Of a stretch of 64,000 nucleotides of DNA, positions 17,175 to 25,420 are shown in pieces (positions within the stretch are counted from its first letter, which is position 1; each line of letters opens with the position of its first letter). The stretch spans positions 1,612,001 through 1,676,000 of the forward strand of contig CP129481.1 in the NCBI GenBank assembly GCA_030583905.1, in the 5' to 3' direction. The DNA is from Anaerolineales bacterium (GTDB lineage Bacteria; Chloroflexota; Anaerolineae; Anaerolineales; Villigracilaceae). The notes under the pieces were generated by a model. It saw nothing but the letters and a program-made list of their open reading frames with translations. It was not told the origin of the DNA and made no database searches. A program made the position numbers and the translations under genes.

Positions 17175-18158
17175 TTACGGCGTCGCCGTCGGCGTGACCT
17201 CCACCGTCGGTTCGGGTGTGGTGGTTGGCGGGACTGGTGTCGGTGTTGGAGTGGGCGGCACATTTCCAGAGATAAGGATCTGCCACGCGATTTCCAGATC
17301 GCCCGAAGCGACGACGGGAAAATCGGGCAGGTTGCCGAGCGCCAGATCAATCCGCGCAATGGCTTGCGCCAACGCCGCGTCATTTTTCTCTGCTTGTAAT
17401 TCCGCCAGCAGATCGCGCGCGGATTGCACATCCGCTTTTGCGAGCCCGAAATTGCTCTGCGCCAGATACAACCTCGCACGCGCCAGAATGTCCAGGACAC
17501 GGGTGAACATCACTTCCTGTTTCAATTCAACCAGCACTTTGCTATCGTTCATCCGCAGTTCGGTTTCGAGCGCGGTTTGCATCCCCTCCAGTTTTTGGAT
17601 CGAAAGCGTGTGTGATTCCACCGAAGTTTCCAGCGCATCCACGCGGGTGTTCATCTCGTTCAATTGCGTTTGCAGCGACGCGATCTCCGCTTCCATGCCC
17701 TGGATTTCGGCGGTGTTCCGCTCCACCGGCGCGATGAACGTCCGCTGAATGTACGGCAAGCCGTAATACAACCCCGACCCGATCACCACGAACAATGCCG
17801 CGATCAGGATCAATTTCAACAGGGCTCTCAAAAAATTGACAAATGCCCGCCCCAAGCGCGGCAGGAACGACTCACCCTCTTTGACAGGTTCACGCTCAGG
17901 CTGTTTCTTCTCCACCAGCGCGGGCAGCGCCTCTTCCTCGACGGGGATCATGGCTCTGTTTTCTGATTCCTGTCCCTCGCTGGCGGACTGGATCTGCGCG
18001 AGCAGATTTTCATCCACGCCGTCCACTTTCAGCACATCGTCCACGGATTCGAATGGGCGCGCGGCAATGATTTTCTCCGCAGTGGATGTTTCCATGCCGG
18101 GGATGTTTGTCAATGTATCAAGGTCTGCGGTGTTGAGAAAGTTGAGGAAGTCGCTCAT
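17175..18158 (-). CDS. helix-hairpin-helix membrane protein with coiled coil and Pro/Thr tail
   Basis: 327 residues, not assigned to a named family. Residues 1-60 form a helix-hairpin-helix pair (LTNIPGMETSTAEKIIAARP, then VLKVDGVDENLLAQI) like that of ComEA. A charged linker is followed by one membrane helix (about 120-143), a coiled coil (about 150-205) and a helical region resembling TPR repeats. The last 35 residues are almost only Pro, Thr and Val. ATG 18158 is chosen for AGGAGA seven bases before it. The HhH part would face the cytoplasm and the coiled coil the outside, suggesting a DNA-membrane link; this is inference. Confidence 0.75.
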   Translation of the reverse strand: MSDFLNFLNTADLDTLTNIPGMETSTAEKIIAARPFESVDDVLKVDGVDENLLAQIQSASEGQESENRAMIPVEEEALPALVEKKQPEREPVKEGESFLPRLGRAFVNFLRALLKLILIAALFVVIGSGLYYGLPYIQRTFIAPVERNTAEIQGMEAEIASLQTQLNEMNTRVDALETSVESHTLSIQKLEGMQTALETELRMNDSKVLVELKQEVMFTRVLDILARARLYLAQSNFGLAKADVQSARDLLAELQAEKNDAALAQAIARIDLALGNLPDFPVVASGDLEIAWQILISGNVPPTPTPTPVPPTTTPEPTVEVTPTATP

Positions 18159-18230
18159 GGTGTCTCCTGTGCTGTCATTGTACAACAAAAGGCATGGGAC
18201 GAGATTCGGCTCTAGAAAACGGAATCAATT

Positions 18231-19454
18231 TCAAGGTTGGGCTTGAGGCGCGGAATCCGATTTTGGAAGTTTGAATTTCATCCATACCACGGTGACCGAG
18301 ATTAGGCTGGCTGTCAGCACGATCCAGAACGGGGTCTGCGGCGAGATTCGTTCCCAGAGTTGCGCGCCGATCCACGGCATGGGCAGGGAAAGCAGCCCGA
18401 GCGAGGTGCCGAAGAAGCCGAACGCCAGCCCGCGTTTTTCTTCGGGGACGACTTTTGAGATGAGCGATTGATAGGCGGGATAAAGACTGCCCGAGCCAAG
18501 CCCGAAAAAACACATGGCGAGAATGAAGCCTGCAAAGGTGCTGGAGTTGAGTAATGTGAACAAGCCCAGACCGTTCAACGCAAAGCCGACGACCATTGCA
18601 AACCGTTCGCTGATTCGATCCACCAGTGAGCCTGCGAATGGAGCGGCGAGGATGGCGGCGACGCCAACTGCCGCGTTGACGATGCCGATCTGATTCAGGT
18701 TGAGGTTCCCAATATCCGAAAGGTAGATGGGGAAGATCTGACCGATGAGGCTGTAAGATGTATCGCCGACGGCGTCTGTGACCCAGATCCAGGTCAGAAT
18801 ACCGCCGCCAAGAAGCAGGGCAAAGATGGCGGTGATCTGTTCTTTGAAGCCGCTGAAAGTCGGCTTGACCGCATCGCGGACAGGTTTGAAGCGTTCGTTG
18901 GTCGCCATCCACACGCGCAGGATGGTGGCGGCGAGATAAAAGCCGAATGCCACGCGCATCATGAACGCAAAGCCGAATTGATAGGCAAGAAAGCCAGCCA
19001 GCGCAGGACCGATGACGGTGACGGTTTGGTAAATGCTGGTGGAGATGCCGAAGACCCGTCCGCGGGATTGTTCGGTGGATTGCTCTGAAATGTACGCGCC
19101 AAAACTGGGTCCGACCACCGAGTTGGAGACGTATTCGATGCTCAAGCCGATCAGCACCCATTCCCAACTGGGCGCAAAGGCGAAGATAAGATAACCGATA
19201 ACAGCAATGGAACTTCCGATCGCCATGATGCGCAGACGTCCAATGGTGTCCGAAAGCCAGCCGCCGAAAATTTGCAGTACCGTCGGCACAAGCGATGCCA
19301 GTGTGAAGACCATGCCGACCTGCACCACACTTGCACCGAGGTCGAGCATGTAGAGTGACAACATGCTGTACGCCATTTGACCTGCGATGTTGGCGAAGAT
19401 CATACCCGCCAAAAACCAGCGCAAGTTGACGTTGATGATGGGCTTGTTGTTCAT
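18231..19454 (-). CDS. major facilitator superfamily transporter
   Basis: A 407-residue membrane carrier with about 12 hydrophobic segments. The signature between helices 2 and 3 reads GGWLSDTIGRLRIM (family pattern G-x-LaD-r-x-Gr-k/r), and a symmetrical AGSLVDRISERF occurs in the second half. Drug or metabolite efflux is typical for this set, but the substrate cannot be inferred. Start at ATG with weak ribosome site. Divergent from the cysteine desulfurase gene across a 116-base gap. Confidence 0.88.
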   Translation of the reverse strand: MNNKPIINVNLRWFLAGMIFANIAGQMAYSMLSLYMLDLGASVVQVGMVFTLASLVPTVLQIFGGWLSDTIGRLRIMAIGSSIAVIGYLIFAFAPSWEWVLIGLSIEYVSNSVVGPSFGAYISEQSTEQSRGRVFGISTSIYQTVTVIGPALAGFLAYQFGFAFMMRVAFGFYLAATILRVWMATNERFKPVRDAVKPTFSGFKEQITAIFALLLGGGILTWIWVTDAVGDTSYSLIGQIFPIYLSDIGNLNLNQIGIVNAAVGVAAILAAPFAGSLVDRISERFAMVVGFALNGLGLFTLLNSSTFAGFILAMCFFGLGSGSLYPAYQSLISKVVPEEKRGLAFGFFGTSLGLLSLPMPWIGAQLWERISPQTPFWIVLTASLISVTVVWMKFKLPKSDSAPQAQP

Positions 19455-19532
19455 GGCGGGCTTGATTATATACCACGGTCATACCATGCCCGTAGGGTAC
19501 AAATTGCGAATTTCCTCCTCCAAAGGTGCAAT

Positions 19533-19563
19533 TTGTGACCGCGCCGGGGGATACAGGTATAAT
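19533..19563 (+). promoter_or_regulatory. promoter of the cysteine desulfurase gene (likely leaderless)
   Basis: TATAAT at 19558-19563 lies seven bases before the ATG; TTGTGA at 19533-19538 is a possible -35 with a long 19-base spacer. No ribosome site fits between -10 and ATG. Confidence 0.5.
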
Positions 19564-19570
19564 TTCATCC

Positions 19571-20719
19571 ATGATCTATCTTGATTATGCCGCCACCACA
19601 CCCCTCGACCAACGTGTTCTGGATGCTATGATGCCGTATTTCCGCGAGAATTTTGGCAACCCATCATCCATTCATCGGCTGGGACAAAAAGCCGAAATAG
19701 CCGTGGAGGGGGCGCGGGAGAAGGTCGCGGCGGTGCTGGGATGCCGTCCCGATGAGATCGTCTTCACATCCGGCGGTTCTGAAGCGGATAATCTTGCCCT
19801 GCGCGGCGCGATGATGGCGCATCGGACTACGGGGAAGTGGATCCTGACTGCCAAGACCGAGCATCCCGCCGTGAGCAAGACCGCGATCCAATTGGAAAAA
19901 GAGTACGGCTTTTTGCTCGAATGGCTGGATGTGGACGAATTCGGCGGCGTGACAGTGGATGCGCTGACAAAGGCGGTGTGCAATAACACCACAATGGTGT
20001 CCGTCATGTACGCCAATAATGAGATCGGCACGGTCAATCCGATTACGGCTTTGGCACAGGTCGCCAAAGCGAACAATATCCTTTTCCACACAGACGCCGT
20101 ACAAGCCGCCGCTTATCTCGATGTGAATATCTCAAAACTCGGTGTGGATTTTATGTCACTGGGCGGACATAAATTCTATGGACCAAAAGGTGTCGGCGCG
20201 TTGTACGTCCGCAAAGGGACGGATCTTCTTCCGCATTTAACAGGCGGCGGGCAGGAGTTCAGTCTGCGGGCAGGGACGCACAACGTGCCGTATATCGTCG
20301 GCTTTGCGGAGGCGTTGTCCCTTGCGGCGCAGGAACGCGAATCACGCACGGCGTACCTCAAGCCGATGCGGGATCACATCATCGGAACGGTTCTTGAATC
20401 CATCCCCGATTCGCAGTTGACAGGTCACCCCGAAAACCGCCTGCCGAATCACGCGTCCTTTGTTTTCAAGGACGTGGATGGCAATTTATTATTGCAATTG
20501 CTTGATTCAGCGGGCTTCGCCTGCTCGTCAGGTTCCGCCTGCAAAACGGGCAACCCCGAACCGAGCGATGTCATCACCGCGCTCGGTTATCCGCGCGAAT
20601 GGGCGCTTGGCTCCCTGCGGATCACACTCGGCAAAGACACCACCGCCGAACAAGTTGATTCTTTTTTGAAGACTTTGCCTTCTCTCGTTGAAAAAACAAG
20701 ATCGCTGCACCAGAAATGA
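19571..20719 (+). CDS. cysteine desulfurase (NifS/IscS family)
   Basis: A 382-residue PLP enzyme removing sulfur from cysteine for Fe-S clusters and thio-cofactors. It opens with MIYLDYAATTP; the PLP lysine is in GGHKFYGPKG; the catalytic cysteine is in the loop FACSSGSACKTG. ATG 19571 matches the family start exactly; upstream in-frame codons back to 19526 add no conserved sequence. No iscU or other cluster-assembly gene is adjacent, so its sulfur acceptor is unknown. Probably expressed as a leaderless mRNA. The baseplate-J-like gene follows after 40 bases. Confidence 0.94.
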   Translation: MIYLDYAATTPLDQRVLDAMMPYFRENFGNPSSIHRLGQKAEIAVEGAREKVAAVLGCRPDEIVFTSGGSEADNLALRGAMMAHRTTGKWILTAKTEHPAVSKTAIQLEKEYGFLLEWLDVDEFGGVTVDALTKAVCNNTTMVSVMYANNEIGTVNPITALAQVAKANNILFHTDAVQAAAYLDVNISKLGVDFMSLGGHKFYGPKGVGALYVRKGTDLLPHLTGGGQEFSLRAGTHNVPYIVGFAEALSLAAQERESRTAYLKPMRDHIIGTVLESIPDSQLTGHPENRLPNHASFVFKDVDGNLLLQLLDSAGFACSSGSACKTGNPEPSDVITALGYPREWALGSLRITLGKDTTAEQVDSFLKTLPSLVEKTRSLHQK

Positions 20720-20759
20720 GACCACAAATCTCTAATCTCCAATATCTACTTTCTAACCC

Positions 20760-22244
20760 TTGAAAACCAAGATCATCACCCTCGAATCCCACGATGACCT
20801 CATCTCCGTCCGCGATCGACTATCGTGGGCGAAGACGCCGCGCATCCTGCTGGTGTGGTCCAAGTATGAAAAGGTCACCTTGCGATTGCTGGATCTCAAA
20901 GTCCTGCAACGTCACGCGGATTCGCTTGGCGCGCAGTTGGGGCTGGTCACCCGCCGCGCGAACGTGAGACGCGATGCGGAATCGCTCGGGATTCCCGTCT
21001 TCAAGTCTATGGTTTCGGCTCAAAAGGAGCCGTGGGCTGCTCCTGCTCCCCGGACCCGCCGCATCCCGCCGCCACCCCGCCGCGGACTGCGTCAGATGCG
21101 GGATGAGGCGCAGGTGCAAGAACCCGCCTGGCGGACGTCGCTTTTGGGACGCGTGGTCGCGTTTACAGCGGGGGTCATGGCTGTTTTGGTGCTGGCAGGT
21201 TTGTTCGTCCCGCGTGCGGCGCTGACCCTATATCCCGAAACGCAGACCCAATCCATCCTCATTCCTGTCAGCGCAAGCGCATCTGTGAATTCAGTATCGG
21301 TCACAGGGAGCATCCCCGCGCAGGTCATGTCGGTCACCGTGGAGGCGGAGCAATCCCAAACCGTGACGCGCGAGATTTCGATCCCGCGGGCAAAAGCGCA
21401 GGGCATTGCGCAGTTCAAAAACCTGACGACGAATGAGATTGAGATTCCGGCAGGGACGGTGATTGCGACAGATTCGGTCACACGGTTTGTGACGTTGAAC
21501 AACGCGCTCCTGCCTGCTGGCGTCAACGAGATCGTGGAAGTCCGTGTGGAAGCATTGTCTGCGGGTTCGCAGGGAAATGTGGAGACCGATGAAATCAAGG
21601 TCGTGGAAGGCGCGCTTGGGCTTTCGATGACCGTCACAAACCCGGAGCCGACCACGGGCGGAACGGATGCCAGGGCGGTGGGCGCAACGGATGCGGATCG
21701 TCTCAAATTGCGTGATGCCGTGTTGAGCGAATTGCGCGATGTTGCCGAATCGCAATTGCGCGCACAGATCGAAGCGGGCGATATGTTGTTATTGGATACG
21801 CTGGAAGTTGAAGATATCCTGCTCGAAGAATTTTCGCCGCCGGAGAACGAAGCAGGCAGGACGCTGATGCTAAAAATGGAAGTGGAAATTTCCGCCCGCT
21901 TTATCTCCGCCTCAGACTTATCCCAGCTTGCTTCTATGACCTTGGGCGCATCCACCCCGCAGGGATTTGTCCCGCTCGATGAGTTGACCTTCTCTCCGCG
22001 CGCGGAACCCGTGACGGATGAATTCGGCGTGACTCATTTTGAATTGGAAGTCACCCAGACCGCCGTCCGTGAATTGGACGCTTTCCGCGTCTTCTCCCTC
22101 ATCCGCGGACTTGACCCATCCGAAGCAAGGTCTGCATTGATGAACGCCTTTTCCCTGCGCGAAGAGCCGCAGATCGTCATCACCCCGTCATGGTGGAAAT
22201 GGCTGCCGCTGATTCCCTTCAACCTTTCGGTACTGGTGGAATGA
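20760..22244 (+). CDS. baseplate-J-like single-pass membrane protein
   Basis: 494 residues with TTG as the only fitting start. Residues 1-75 form a small alpha/beta domain. A Pro/Arg-rich linker (about 90-115) leads to one membrane helix (about 128-148), and a long extracytoplasmic beta region follows. Its centre (IEIPAGTVIATDSVTRFVT..., AGSQGNVETDEI) resembles the baseplate J/gp47 fold of contractile injection systems, a match common in Chloroflexota proteins. No other phage or injection genes are near; the neighbours are nifS-type, ruvX and mltG. It is probably a cell-envelope protein that borrowed the fold. Function unknown. Confidence 0.72.
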   Translation: MKTKIITLESHDDLISVRDRLSWAKTPRILLVWSKYEKVTLRLLDLKVLQRHADSLGAQLGLVTRRANVRRDAESLGIPVFKSMVSAQKEPWAAPAPRTRRIPPPPRRGLRQMRDEAQVQEPAWRTSLLGRVVAFTAGVMAVLVLAGLFVPRAALTLYPETQTQSILIPVSASASVNSVSVTGSIPAQVMSVTVEAEQSQTVTREISIPRAKAQGIAQFKNLTTNEIEIPAGTVIATDSVTRFVTLNNALLPAGVNEIVEVRVEALSAGSQGNVETDEIKVVEGALGLSMTVTNPEPTTGGTDARAVGATDADRLKLRDAVLSELRDVAESQLRAQIEAGDMLLLDTLEVEDILLEEFSPPENEAGRTLMLKMEVEISARFISASDLSQLASMTLGASTPQGFVPLDELTFSPRAEPVTDEFGVTHFELEVTQTAVRELDAFRVFSLIRGLDPSEARSALMNAFSLREEPQIVITPSWWKWLPLIPFNLSVLVE

Positions 22245-22282
22245 ACACAGACTACGCGACCACTTGACCAATTGACCATCCC

Positions 22283-22699
22283 ATGAGAATCCTCGCAGTT
22301 GACCACGGCGAAAAACGCATCGGACTTGCCCTCAGCGATCCGACCGCCACCATCGCCAGCCCATTGAAAGTCATCAAACACGTTTCGCGTATCATCGATG
22401 CCGCACAGGTCGCGGATATCGCCGCGCAGAACGAAGCCGGCTTGATCGTCGTCGGTCAATCCTACGACGAAGACGGCAACCCAAATCCCGCAGGCAGGCG
22501 CGCGGGGCGCTTCGCCGATGAACTCCGCAGCCAGACCGACATCCCCATCGAAATGTGGGACGAATCCCACAGCACGCAGATCGCCCGCGCCGCCCGCATC
22601 GAACTCGGCGTCTCACGCAAAAAACGCGCCGGTCATCAGGACGAGTTCGCCGCAGTGGTAATATTGCAGTCCTACCTCGAAGCCAAGCGTACATCGTAA
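22283..22699 (+). CDS. ruvX: putative pre-16S rRNA nuclease / Holliday junction resolvase RuvX
   Basis: A 138-residue YqgF/RuvX RNase H-fold nuclease. The first catalytic aspartate is in ILAVDHGEKRIG (Asp6). The LIVVGQSYDEDGN segment and WDESHST correspond to the family's second and third motifs, and D130-ish of HQDEFAAVVILQ closes the site. The protein trims the 5' end of 16S rRNA. It is followed by mltG after six bases; a yqgF-mltG pair is common in Firmicutes and Chloroflexota. Confidence 0.92.
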   Translation: MRILAVDHGEKRIGLALSDPTATIASPLKVIKHVSRIIDAAQVADIAAQNEAGLIVVGQSYDEDGNPNPAGRRAGRFADELRSQTDIPIEMWDESHSTQIARAARIELGVSRKKRAGHQDEFAAVVILQSYLEAKRTS

Positions 22700-22705
22700 A
22701 TTGCC

Positions 22706-23818
22706 ATGCGTCGTTACAAAATCTTCTTCGCTTTTATTTTCCTGATCACACTCGCACTTGCCTGCATCTTCGCATTGATCTACTACATCCCCGCGCAGGC
22801 ATCGATGCTCTACGGTCCGCCCGCGGATCATCTTTCCGTTTCCAACCGCATCGAATATTCCGCGCGCCTGCTCATGCACAGCGAGATGTTAACCCGCCCG
22901 CTCGATTCGAACGGGGTCGAAGCGCGCTTCCGCGTCGAGCCGGGCGAGTCCGTGCTTTCCATTTCCAGCCGCCTCGAAGGTCTCGGCTTCATCACCGACG
23001 CCGATGCATTTTTCGATTACGTCGTGTACACAGGCATCGACCTCACCATTCAGGCTGGCGACTTCCGCCTCAGCCCCGCCCAATCCATCATCGAGATCGC
23101 CCAGGCATTGCAAAAATTCTCCCCATCGGATGCCTCGCTCGTGATCCTGCCCGGCTGGCGGATGGAAGAGATCGCCGCCTCACTCCCGACCTCGGGCTTG
23201 TCCATTGACCCCCAGGCATTTCTCGCCGCCGCAGGGACTCCGCCCGCCGTGCTTGCGCCGTTCTCCCCAGCCAGCATGGAAGGCTTCTTCTTCCCTGATA
23301 CCTATACCATTCCACGAGAAACCAGTGTGGAGCAGTTGCTCGACATCATCGCCCGCAACTTCGCCCAACGCATCACGGGTGACATGCATGCAGGTTTTGC
23401 AAATCAAGGTTTGACCGTTTATCAAGCCGTCATCCTCGCATCCATCGTCGAGCGCGAAGCCATCCGTAAGGAGGAAGCGTCCCTCGTCGCCTCGGTCTAC
23501 CTCAACCGCCTCGCCATCGGCATGAAACTTGACGCTGACCCGACCGTCCAATACGCCCTCGGCTATCAGGCGGATACAAATTCTTGGTGGAAAAGTCCGC
23601 TGTTTTTGAATGACCTGCAAGTCAATTCGCCATTCAATACTTATCAAATTGGCGGACTGCCGCCCGCGCCCATCTCTAATCCCGGCATCGAAGCCTTGCA
23701 GGCGGTTTCATTTCCCCAGTCATCTCCGTACTACTATTTCCGCGCCGCGTGTGACGGCTCCGGCTTTCATGTGTTTGCTGTCACGCTCGAAGAACAGATC
23801 ACGAATGCCTGTCCGTAG
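22706..23818 (+). CDS. mltG: endolytic peptidoglycan transglycosylase MltG
   Basis: A 370-residue YceG/MltG protein. It has one N-terminal membrane helix (about 7-27), a LysM-like subdomain beginning near FRVEPGESVLSISSRLE, and the catalytic region with the essential glutamate in ASIVEREA. Substrate-site segments VYLNRL, MKLDADPTVQYALGY and NSPFNTYQIGGLPPAPISNPG follow. It cleaves nascent glycan strands at the membrane and helps set their length. The ribosome site is weak and the gene starts six bases after ruvX, suggesting coupled translation. Confidence 0.94.
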   Translation: MRRYKIFFAFIFLITLALACIFALIYYIPAQASMLYGPPADHLSVSNRIEYSARLLMHSEMLTRPLDSNGVEARFRVEPGESVLSISSRLEGLGFITDADAFFDYVVYTGIDLTIQAGDFRLSPAQSIIEIAQALQKFSPSDASLVILPGWRMEEIAASLPTSGLSIDPQAFLAAAGTPPAVLAPFSPASMEGFFFPDTYTIPRETSVEQLLDIIARNFAQRITGDMHAGFANQGLTVYQAVILASIVEREAIRKEEASLVASVYLNRLAIGMKLDADPTVQYALGYQADTNSWWKSPLFLNDLQVNSPFNTYQIGGLPPAPISNPGIEALQAVSFPQSSPYYYFRAACDGSGFHVFAVTLEEQITNACP

Positions 23819-23832
23819 TAGAGAGGTTATCC

Positions 23833-24282
23833 ATGCTTGAAATATTTATGTTTGTTGCAAAGGAATCTGCCAAATTTGAAGCCAAAAGAAGACAGATAGG
23901 TATACAAAAAATGGAACTTATTTCGATGGGAAAGAACCATCTCAATTTGGCTATTGAGTCTGGATCAGAATTTGATGAGACAAAAGCCCTATTGGAGTTA
24001 GGGAATATTTATGCATATACTGGAGAGTATGACCTTGCATTGACCTATTTTCTGCAGGCAAACGCATTAGCGAAACAAACAGACGACAAAGATATACGTT
24101 TTCTTATTCTGGCAAACCTTGGCACACTAAAAAAAGTGAAACTTGAATTCGATGAAGCCGAAAAATATTATCTGCAAGCATTTTCATTGGCACAGGAAAT
24201 CAAGAGCGAAAAATTTTTTGGGGAAATATCCATACTAATGGACGATCTAGAATACATGAGGAATATGGATAAACTTGGTTAA
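23833..24282 (+). CDS. small TPR-repeat protein
   Basis: 149 residues made of about three tetratricopeptide repeats: ALLELGNIYAYTGEYDLALTYF, then LANLGTLKKVKLEFDEAEKYYLQAF, with a partial first repeat. Family knowledge says protein-binding scaffold; no catalytic part is seen. GAGAGG precedes the ATG. Composition is clearly more AT-rich than mltG, 15 bases upstream, suggesting a later insertion. Partner unknown. Confidence 0.75.
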   Translation: MLEIFMFVAKESAKFEAKRRQIGIQKMELISMGKNHLNLAIESGSEFDETKALLELGNIYAYTGEYDLALTYFLQANALAKQTDDKDIRFLILANLGTLKKVKLEFDEAEKYYLQAFSLAQEIKSEKFFGEISILMDDLEYMRNMDKLG

Positions 24283-24321
24283 GAATAATCAGGTGGGATT
24301 AGAGTAATAGCGTCTGTAATC

Positions 24322-25320
24322 TTATCTCTTCACCAAATACCCCGCCCCCGCCATTCCCGCCCCAAGGAATGTCAACGCCAATCCCTGCCACATGACCGGG
24401 CTGAGCAACGTCTGCACCATTGCGGAAGCGAGGTCGCCCGCGTAATCCGAAAGGATGGCAGGCAGAAAATTCGGCATTTGTATTAGCAAAATGCGCTGAA
24501 AGATTTCGCCGAAGACCGGTCCGCCGAGAAGCGCCATAATGAATGCGATCCCGCCCGTGAGCGCCAGCGGAATTCCCCACCAGTTCAGCCAGCCCCGCAA
24601 TGAACGCACACCGAAGATCAGAATCCCCAGCAAAAGTGACAGCGGCAACAGCGGACTGATCCGCATGAACAGCCGCGCCGTTTCCAAGCGTTGACGCGGA
24701 TCGTTCTGCGGCGGCGCGCTGACAATAACCACTTGCTCGGGGAGCACCGCCGCCGTGAACTGCAATTGTCCCTGAATGATGGGTGTGATCAGCGGATGCA
24801 GGTCGGCGGGCGGATTGCACAGTTCGATCTGACCGCCCGAAAACAAATTGAGCGTCATCTGACCGATCTGGAACAGGTCACAGGCGGGGAGTGTGCCGAG
24901 CAGTGACATCACCGCCTGCACGCCGGTCTCACTTGCCAGACTCGCCTTCAGCGGCGAGAGATTAAGTAGAACGGTGTCCGTTTCCTGGTTGAAATAGGCG
25001 AAGGTCGAATTCAACACATCATCGCCCATCGTCCGCAGCACCTCCGCCGGCAGCAAAGCGCGGAAGAACGACTCCCATGCGTCCCTGCCCATACCCTGCA
25101 TCACAAGCGGAAATCCGCTCTGGTCCGCGCCGGAGGACGTGATCGCATCCGCCATCACGGCGGGCAATTTGTTGTAAAAATCCCCGCGCGCAAAGGCGCG
25201 CTGGTACGTTTCAGGGGTAAAGGCTCTTTGGTCAAAGTTAAAGAGAAAGAGCGAGGCAACAGCGGTAAAGATGAACGCTACCGCGCAAAATGCGGCGATA
25301 CTTTTTCGAAAAGTTTCCAT
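24322..25320 (-). CDS. multi-pass membrane protein of unknown function
   Basis: 332 residues. One membrane helix at 8-30 is followed by an extracytoplasmic domain of about 180 residues with a helical, Asp/Gln-rich character and one cysteine pair (CDLFQIG, ELCNPPAD). Three to four hydrophobic segments close the protein (about 218-236, 240-268, 285-330). No known signature was found. Its start follows the second MITE-like repeat. Convergent with the TPR gene. Confidence 0.7.
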   Translation of the reverse strand: METFRKSIAAFCAVAFIFTAVASLFLFNFDQRAFTPETYQRAFARGDFYNKLPAVMADAITSSGADQSGFPLVMQGMGRDAWESFFRALLPAEVLRTMGDDVLNSTFAYFNQETDTVLLNLSPLKASLASETGVQAVMSLLGTLPACDLFQIGQMTLNLFSGGQIELCNPPADLHPLITPIIQGQLQFTAAVLPEQVVIVSAPPQNDPRQRLETARLFMRISPLLPLSLLLGILIFGVRSLRGWLNWWGIPLALTGGIAFIMALLGGPVFGEIFQRILLIQMPNFLPAILSDYAGDLASAMVQTLLSPVMWQGLALTFLGAGMAGAGYLVKR

Positions 25321-25330
25321 AAAGTTTTAC

Positions 25331-25420
25331 CATGTCATTGCGAGGAGGACTTTTGTCCGACGAAGCAATCTCCTCTAATTAGGAGATTGCTTCGCGCCTT
25401 TGGCGCTTGCAACGACATTA
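25331..25420. repeat. imperfect palindromic MITE-like repeat, copy B
   Basis: Same outer ends as copy A (GTCATTGCGAG ... GCAACGACA) and the inner arms GAAGCAATCTCC and GGAGATTGCTTC, here near perfect and only a few bases apart. Its last three bases are the stop codon of the amidohydrolase gene, so the element abuts or formed the 3' end of that gene. Confidence 0.75.

Noticed and set aside
18175..19572. Long second open frame of 465 codons on the minus strand
   Set aside because: It shares the region of the MFS gene in another frame, gives a His/Arg-rich composition and no fold; the MFS frame has clear membrane helices and motifs.
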